In this document: positions 58,969 through 64,000 of the stretch, piece by piece
Layout: each line of letters starts with the position of its first letter
Numbering within the stretch: position 1 is the stretch's first letter
Assembly (NCBI GenBank): GCA_946222285.1
Contig: CAMIIP010000001.1
Location: 1 to 64,000 of the forward strand
Length of the DNA stretch: 64,000 bases
Direction: 5' to 3'
Origin: an uncultured Rothia sp.
GTDB lineage: Bacteria; Actinomycetota; Actinomycetes; Actinomycetales; Micrococcaceae
Position numbers and translations under genes: made by a program
The notes under the pieces: generated by a model
Told to the model about the DNA's origin: nothing
The model's database searches: none
Seen by the model: only the letters and a program-made list of their open reading frames with translations

Positions 58969-61855
58969 GAGTTTTAGCATCCTCAAAAATTTCTTTGAGG
59001 AAGAAACCTGTATGAGACTCCTCTACTTCAGCCAACTCTTCAGGTGTACCCTCGGCAATCACCTGACCGCCGCCGTCGCCACCTTCTGGTCCCATATCAA
59101 TGAGCCAATCAGCGCTCTTGATAACGTCCAGATTATGCTCAATCGTAATAACCGTATTGCCCTTATCTACCAAGCCCTGCAAAACCTTAAGGAGCTTACG
59201 GATATCCTCAAAATGCAAACCGGTCGTGGGCTCATCCAACACATAGATGGAACGACCATTAGAGCGTTTCTGTAGCTCAGAAGCGAGCTTAACACGCTGG
59301 GCTTCACCACCGGAAAGAGTGGTACCCGGCTGGCCCAGGCGGATATAGCCCAGACCAACATCGACCAGCGTATTGAGGTGTCGAGCAATCGGTGAAAAAG
59401 CGGCAAAGAATTCAGCCGCTTCTTCCACCGGCATTTCCAAGACCTCAGCGATATTCTTACCCTTGTACTTCACTTCCAAAGTTTCGCGGTTGTAGCGCGC
59501 ACCATGGCATACCTCGCAGGGCACAAATACGTCGGGAAGGAAGTTCATTTCGATTTTCAGCGTGCCATCGCCGTGGCAGGCTTCGCAGCGACCGCCCTTA
59601 ACGTTAAAACTAAACCTACCGGGTTGATAACCACGCATCTTCGCCTCATTGGTTTCGGCAAAGAGCTTACGGATATGGTCAAAAACGCCAGTGTAGGTAG
59701 CGGGATTCGAACGCGGGGTACGACCAATCGGCGACTGATCCACGTGAATAATTTTATCGAGCTGATCAATTCCTTCAATCGCCTTGTGACGCCCCGGCAC
59801 CTTCTTAGCACCGTTAAGTTTGCTGGCTAGAGCGGTATAAAGGATCTCATTGACCAGGGTAGATTTACCCGAACCTGATACACCGGTCACAGCGGTCAAA
59901 ACGCCCAATGGGAACTTAACGCTGATGTTCTGCAGGTTATTCTCGCGAGCTCCAACAACCTTAATCATCCGTTTTTTATCAAGAGGACGACGCTGTTCAG
60001 GCACCTCGATAGATTTCTGCCCAGATACATAGGCACCGGTTAAAGACTTCTTATTTGTCAGTAGCTCCTGATAAGTGCCCGAGTGTACAATTTCGCCGCC
60101 GTGTTCACCCGCACCGGGACCGACGTCCACAATCCAGTCTGACTCATTCATAGTGTCTTCATCGTGTTCGACCACAATCAGGGTGTTGCCCATGTTGCGG
60201 AGCTTAATGAGGGTATCGATGAGGCGGCGGTTATCACGCTGGTGCAGACCGATAGAGGGCTCATCGAGCACATAGAGCACGCCCGTTAGACCGGATCCAA
60301 TCTGGGTTGCCAGGCGGATACGCTGAGCCTCACCGCCGGAGAGAGTGGCGGCAGCGCGAGAAAGAGTGAGATAGTCTAAACCTACATCGAGCAAAAACTG
60401 CAGGCGGGCATCAATTTCGCGCAAAACGAGCTCGCCAATCTTTGCCTCACGAGCGTTGAGCTGAAGCTGACGCATAAAGACCAAAGAATCTCGCATAGGC
60501 ATAGCTGTTACTTCGGCAATAGATTTTCCGCCAACGTGCACAGCAAGAATAGTAGGGTTCAAACGCGCGCCGCCACAGGCTTCGCAAGCAACGTTACGCA
60601 TGTACTGCTCATAACGATCCTTCGACCAGTCCGATTCGGTCTCTTCGTGCTTACGCTTGATATAGGCGTAAACACCTTCAAAGCCTGAGGTATAGCGGCG
60701 TTCACGACCGAAACGGTTTTTATAAGCAACCGTTACTTTGAAATCTTTACCGTTGAGCACAGCCTTTTTTGCTTTAGCGGAAAGATCTTTCCAGGGGGTA
60801 TTGAGATCGAAACCGACTTCTTTGCCTAGACCCTCCAGCAGACGCAACCAGTACTCAGTGGTAGCTTTGCCTTGCGACCAGGGAGCAATCGCTCCTTCGC
60901 CCAGGGTGAGATCAGGGTTGGGAATAATCAACTCTTCATCCACCTGAAGCTTTGAGCCAATACCGTCGCACGCTGAACAAGCGCCAAAGGGCGAGTTGAA
61001 AGAGAAGGCACGCGGTTCAATCTCATCAATTTGAAGTGGGTGGTTATTGGGGCAGGAAAGATTTTCGCTAAAGGTGCGGATACGCTCGGGTGAGCCTTCT
61101 TCTTTGTCCACGAAATCCACCATGACTCGCCCGTCAGCTAATTTCAAAGCCGTCTCGATAGAATCAGTGAGTCGTTGATGAACCGATTCTTTAATCGCAA
61201 TACGGTCAATGACCACTTCGATGGTGTGCTTATATTGCTTTTCCAGTTTGGGTGGATCAGAAAGCTGAACGGTCTCGCCGTCCACTCTTGCACGGGCATA
61301 GCCCTGCACCGCTAAATCTTTAAAAAGGTCTACAAATTCACCCTTACGCGCTGAAACTACCGGAGCCAGTACCTGCAGTTTAGTGCGCTCGGGTAACCCC
61401 ATGAGCTGATCGACAATTTGTTGCGGAGTCTGCTGGGTGATTTCTTCACCGCACACAGGGCAATGGGGTCGACCAATACGTGACCACAGCAAACGCATAT
61501 AGTCATAAATTTCGGTAATCGTGCCCACGGTTGAACGCGGATTCTTAGACGTAGATTTCTGATCAATAGAAACCGCAGGAGATAAACCTTCAATAAAATC
61601 AACATCTGGCTTATCAACCTGCCCCAGGAACATGCGCGCATAAGAAGAGAGCGATTCGACATAGCGGCGTTGCCCTTCGGCGAAAATAGTGTCAAAGGCC
61701 AGTGACGACTTGCCCGAACCAGAAAGACCTGTGAAGACAACCATCGCATTGCGGGGAATAGTCAGATCAACATTTTTGAGGTTGTTTTCGCGTGCACCCT
61801 GCACGTGAATATGAGTGAGGTCCTGAACACCGGATTCGGCGGGAGCTTTAGCCAT
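58961..61855 (-). CDS. uvrA: Excinuclease ABC subunit A
   Basis: UvrA recognises DNA damage with UvrB. The 964-residue protein has the first ATPase (GLSGSGKSSLAFDT at about 40), zinc cysteines in CPVCGEEI and CEACGG, then the second ATPase GVSGSGKSTLVNEIL at about 660 and the zinc finger CEACHGDGTLKIEM with CEVCHGARYN. Two adjacent ATG codons exist, and the second has AGGA at a better distance. A perfect LexA-like palindrome lies 54 bp upstream, which fits SOS control. Confidence 0.96.
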   Translation of the reverse strand: MAKAPAESGVQDLTHIHVQGARENNLKNVDLTIPRNAMVVFTGLSGSGKSSLAFDTIFAEGQRRYVESLSSYARMFLGQVDKPDVDFIEGLSPAVSIDQKSTSKNPRSTVGTITEIYDYMRLLWSRIGRPHCPVCGEEITQQTPQQIVDQLMGLPERTKLQVLAPVVSARKGEFVDLFKDLAVQGYARARVDGETVQLSDPPKLEKQYKHTIEVVIDRIAIKESVHQRLTDSIETALKLADGRVMVDFVDKEEGSPERIRTFSENLSCPNNHPLQIDEIEPRAFSFNSPFGACSACDGIGSKLQVDEELIIPNPDLTLGEGAIAPWSQGKATTEYWLRLLEGLGKEVGFDLNTPWKDLSAKAKKAVLNGKDFKVTVAYKNRFGRERRYTSGFEGVYAYIKRKHEETESDWSKDRYEQYMRNVACEACGGARLNPTILAVHVGGKSIAEVTAMPMRDSLVFMRQLQLNAREAKIGELVLREIDARLQFLLDVGLDYLTLSRAAATLSGGEAQRIRLATQIGSGLTGVLYVLDEPSIGLHQRDNRRLIDTLIKLRNMGNTLIVVEHDEDTMNESDWIVDVGPGAGEHGGEIVHSGTYQELLTNKKSLTGAYVSGQKSIEVPEQRRPLDKKRMIKVVGARENNLQNISVKFPLGVLTAVTGVSGSGKSTLVNEILYTALASKLNGAKKVPGRHKAIEGIDQLDKIIHVDQSPIGRTPRSNPATYTGVFDHIRKLFAETNEAKMRGYQPGRFSFNVKGGRCEACHGDGTLKIEMNFLPDVFVPCEVCHGARYNRETLEVKYKGKNIAEVLEMPVEEAAEFFAAFSPIARHLNTLVDVGLGYIRLGQPGTTLSGGEAQRVKLASELQKRSNGRSIYVLDEPTTGLHFEDIRKLLKVLQGLVDKGNTVITIEHNLDVIKSADWLIDMGPEGGDGGGQVIAEGTPEELAEVEESHTGFFLKEIFEDAKTHA

Positions 61856-61908
61856 CATGGTCCTTTACACTGTGGGAAATTCAGATCTAACTGATCAGAC
61901 TATCTACT

Positions 61909-61924
61909 TCGAATATATATTCGA
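61909..61924. promoter_or_regulatory. LexA-like box of uvrA
   Basis: The perfect palindrome TCGAATATATATTCGA matches 10 of 12 fixed positions of the actinobacterial LexA consensus TCGAAC-N4-GTTCGA. It is 54 bp before the uvrA start and about 118 bp before the divergent hydrolase start. Confidence 0.65.
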
Positions 61925-62041
61925 GTACTTTTGCAGGCTTCAAGCCGGTCCTGTTCGGCTCGTGGCATATTTATTCTCTCAGCTCACGAACGGTTTCTCA
62001 CTATCCTGGCAAACAATAATCAGCACAATTATTATTTAGGT

Positions 62042-62734
62042 ATGAATAATCCAGCAGGTAGCCTTATCATTGACCATCCCTCCTACACCGTGCGCTCCAT
62101 TTCAGTCTCTGATATGGAGAACAACATTTACCTCCTTACATCGAAGACTACAGGGCAACAGATTCTCGTAGATGCCGCTGATAATGCAGAACGAATTAGC
62201 AAATTTTTACGGGCATCGGCAGATGAAGACGTCGTCGGCTCCGCGCCCATACCCCAGCTCAACGCCGTCCTCACTACTCACGGACACTGGGATCACATTC
62301 GTGCTCTCAAAGCAGTTTCTGAGAGCGATTCAGCATGCGACACCTGGGCAGGGGCCGAGGACGCCGCCTCGATTCTCGAGCAAGAAAACGTCAAAATTGA
62401 ACACGAGCTGAGAGGCGAAGAAGAACTTTTATTCGACTCATTAGCCCTGACAACCATCCACCTCAAAGGTCACACTCCCGGATCCATCGCTTTCGTTCTT
62501 GCCGATGAAGACAAAACTTACCCCACCGTCATCTTTACCGGCGATTCGCTCTTTCCCGGCGGCGTCGGCAAAACTAGCTCCCCCGAAGATTTCAAAAATC
62601 TCTTACACGATGTGAAAACCAAAATCTTTGAAAAATTCGATGATTCAACGGTGATTCTCCCCGGACATGGTAAAGCAACGACGCTCGGCGTGGACCGCCA
62701 TAACCTTGACGATTGGGAAGAGCGCGGCTGGTAA
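62042..62734 (+). CDS. Metallo-beta-lactamase fold hydrolase
   Basis: The 230-residue protein has the metal-binding TTHGHWDHIRAL (about 79-90) and later ligands in HLKGHTPGSIAF, FTGDSLFPGG and LPGHGKATT. The family includes glyoxalase II-like and thioesterase-like enzymes, so the substrate is not fixed. The ATG lies seven bases after a TATTAT box and has AGG almost touching it, which suggests a leaderless message. A 37-codon in-frame extension has no support. It is divergent from uvrA. Confidence 0.85.
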   Translation: MNNPAGSLIIDHPSYTVRSISVSDMENNIYLLTSKTTGQQILVDAADNAERISKFLRASADEDVVGSAPIPQLNAVLTTHGHWDHIRALKAVSESDSACDTWAGAEDAASILEQENVKIEHELRGEEELLFDSLALTTIHLKGHTPGSIAFVLADEDKTYPTVIFTGDSLFPGGVGKTSSPEDFKNLLHDVKTKIFEKFDDSTVILPGHGKATTLGVDRHNLDDWEERGW

Positions 62735-62763
62735 AACTTATCCCCTACATAAAACTTCAAAAT

Positions 62764-62797
62764 AAATGGGTCCTCGCTCAAAAGCGAGGACCCATTT
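62764..62797. terminator. Convergent terminator between the hydrolase gene and fhs
   Basis: A perfect 15-bp stem (62764-62778 with 62783-62797) flanked by AAA and TTT serves both genes. Confidence 0.85.
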
Positions 62798-62830
62798 ACT
62801 ATCTAGCTAGAAACCTAGCAGCTGAGTGGT

Positions 62831-64000
62831 TTAGGAAAGACCAAACATGTTGCCGTCTTCATCGAAGCCCATCTGACCTGCAGCAGGATTCTTAGCCAAA
62901 CCTGGCATGGTACGCATAGTGCCGCAGATGGCGTAAACGTAACCTGCGCCGGCAGCCAAGCGAACTTCACGCACGGGAAGAGTCCAGCCAGTGGGAGCGC
63001 CCTTGAGTGAAGCGTCTGATGAGATGGAAAGGTGAGTCTTGGCGATGACCACGGGAAGATCGCCGAAGCCCAGTTCCTCAAAGCGCTTGAGTTGCTTCTT
63101 AGCGGAAGGAGCCACCTCGATACCGTCTGCACCGTAAACTTTGGTTGCTACCTTCTCAATCTTAGTTTCCAGTGAATCTGAATCTTCGTAGGTGTAGACC
63201 AAATCGCTCTTGTCGTTGCAAGCCTCAACCACTGCTTCGGCAAGCTCAGTAACACCCGCGCCGCCTTCTGCGACACCGCGGTGAATAGCTACGCGTGCGC
63301 CAGCTTCCTTAGCGATTTCACGAATTGCATCGTGTTCTGATTCGAAATCGGTGGGGAAAGCGTTGATAGCAACAACGGGCTGAACACCGAAGCTACGAAC
63401 GATTTCAATGTGCTTCTGGAGGTTAGCTGCACCAGCCTTCACATCTGAAGGTGATTCTTTCAGCATGTCTTCAGGTAGGGGTTTACCGGGGGTGATCTTG
63501 TAGAGACCGGAGTGGGACTTCAAGGCGCGGACGGTAACAACGAGTACCGCTGCGTTGGGCTTGAGACCTGACTTGCGGCACTTGACGTTGAAGAAACGCT
63601 CTGCCCCCATATCGGCACCGAAACCAGCTTCGGTGATGACGTAATCGGAGTGTTCAAGACCCACGTAGTCAGCTACAACCGAAGAGTTACCGGTTGCGAT
63701 GTTACCGAAGGGACCAGCGTGGATGAGCGCGGGAGTGTGCTCTAGAGTCTGGAGCAGGTTGGGGTTGATAGCATCCTGCAAGAGAATTGCCATTGCGCCG
63801 TCTGCACCGAGATCTTTAGCGGTCACAGGGTCGCCGTCCATGTTGTAGCCAACCACAATACGAGCCAAACGGTTGCGGAGATCTTCGAAGCTTGAAGACA
63901 GCGAAACGATAACCATAACCTCGGATGCGGGGGTGATATCAAAACCGGTTTCGCGGGGAACGCCGTCCATCCGCTCGCCCAAACCGACGATGATATTGCG
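62831..64000 (-). CDS. fhs: Formate-tetrahydrofolate ligase, C-terminal part
   Basis: The enzyme makes 10-formyltetrahydrofolate from formate, ATP and tetrahydrofolate. The visible 389 residues carry LIHAGPFGNIATGNSSVVAD, EAGFGADMGAERFFNVKCR and C-terminal GTMRTMPGLAKNPAA, all conserved in Fhs. The family length is about 556 residues, so about 165 N-terminal residues, including the P-loop, lie beyond the right edge. The frame is open through position 64000. Confidence 0.95.
   Translation of the reverse strand, partial: RNIIVGLGERMDGVPRETGFDITPASEVMVIVSLSSSFEDLRNRLARIVVGYNMDGDPVTAKDLGADGAMAILLQDAINPNLLQTLEHTPALIHAGPFGNIATGNSSVVADYVGLEHSDYVITEAGFGADMGAERFFNVKCRKSGLKPNAAVLVVTVRALKSHSGLYKITPGKPLPEDMLKESPSDVKAGAANLQKHIEIVRSFGVQPVVAINAFPTDFESEHDAIREIAKEAGARVAIHRGVAEGGAGVTELAEAVVEACNDKSDLVYTYEDSDSLETKIEKVATKVYGADGIEVAPSAKKQLKRFEELGFGDLPVVIAKTHLSISSDASLKGAPTGWTLPVREVRLAAGAGYVYAICGTMRTMPGLAKNPAAGQMGFDEDGNMFGLS

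Overview
The window looks like a chromosomal segment of an actinobacterium of the family Micrococcaceae, most like the genus Rothia. The signs are a mycothiol gene (mshC), a Pup-ligation cluster, whiA/yvcK/rapZ, opcA beside zwf, DUF3099 and DUF5703 genes, and a fermentative L-lactate dehydrogenase. Base composition is low for that family. Sampled lines run from about 33-48% GC in the pupylation cluster to about 58-65% in tkt and suf. The genus is an inference from gene content and order; no database was searched.

Layout. (1) 1-8.1 kb, minus strand: a Pup-modification cluster reading trmI, arc, dop, pup, pafA, an FKBP lipoprotein, a cytosolic FKBP and a broken pafB-like gene. The 20S proteasome genes prcB and prcA, which usually sit between pup and pafA, are absent, and Arc lacks the C-terminal GQYL motif that docks on a proteasome. 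(2) 8.1-14.3 kb: a site-2 protease homologue, a PAC2 protein, mshC, uppP, two small conserved genes and ldh. (3) 14.3-25.1 kb: tRNA-Leu(GAG), pepN, a HIRAN-like membrane protein, an LCP protein, rpmE2, a SpoU methyltransferase, an ABC ATPase, a frameshifted serB, an atypical SDR and fabG. (4) 25.2-32.7 kb: DUF3099, a small Cys-rich protein, SURF1, a YdjM-type hydrolase, an ABC-F ATPase, bioYMN and a neutral zinc metallopeptidase. (5) 32.9-41.7 kb: sufRBDC plus a DUF59 gene, an ABC-2 exporter, and ctaA/ctaB for heme A. (6) 42-52.4 kb: tkt-tal-zwf-opcA-pgl on the plus strand, facing secG-tpiA-pgk-gap on the minus strand. (7) 52.7-64 kb: whiA-yvcK-rapZ-uvrC, decayed plsC-like and gph genes, uvrA, a metallo-beta-lactamase-fold hydrolase, and the C-terminal part of fhs at the right edge.

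How it fits together. Central carbon metabolism (pentose phosphate pathway and lower glycolysis) sits next to cytochrome oxidase maturation (SURF1, CtaA, CtaB) and Fe-S assembly. Biotin is imported through a complete ECF transporter under a BioQ-like operator. UvrA, and apparently the YdjM-type hydrolase, share a nearly identical LexA-like palindrome. Four genes are broken or degraded (pafB-like, serB, gph, plsC-like), which together with the low GC suggests ongoing gene loss, or sequence errors in some of the cases.

The most interesting feature is the pupylation locus that appears to have lost both the proteasome core and the docking tail of its ATPase. I saw no CRISPR array, rRNA operon, complete insertion sequence or prophage.
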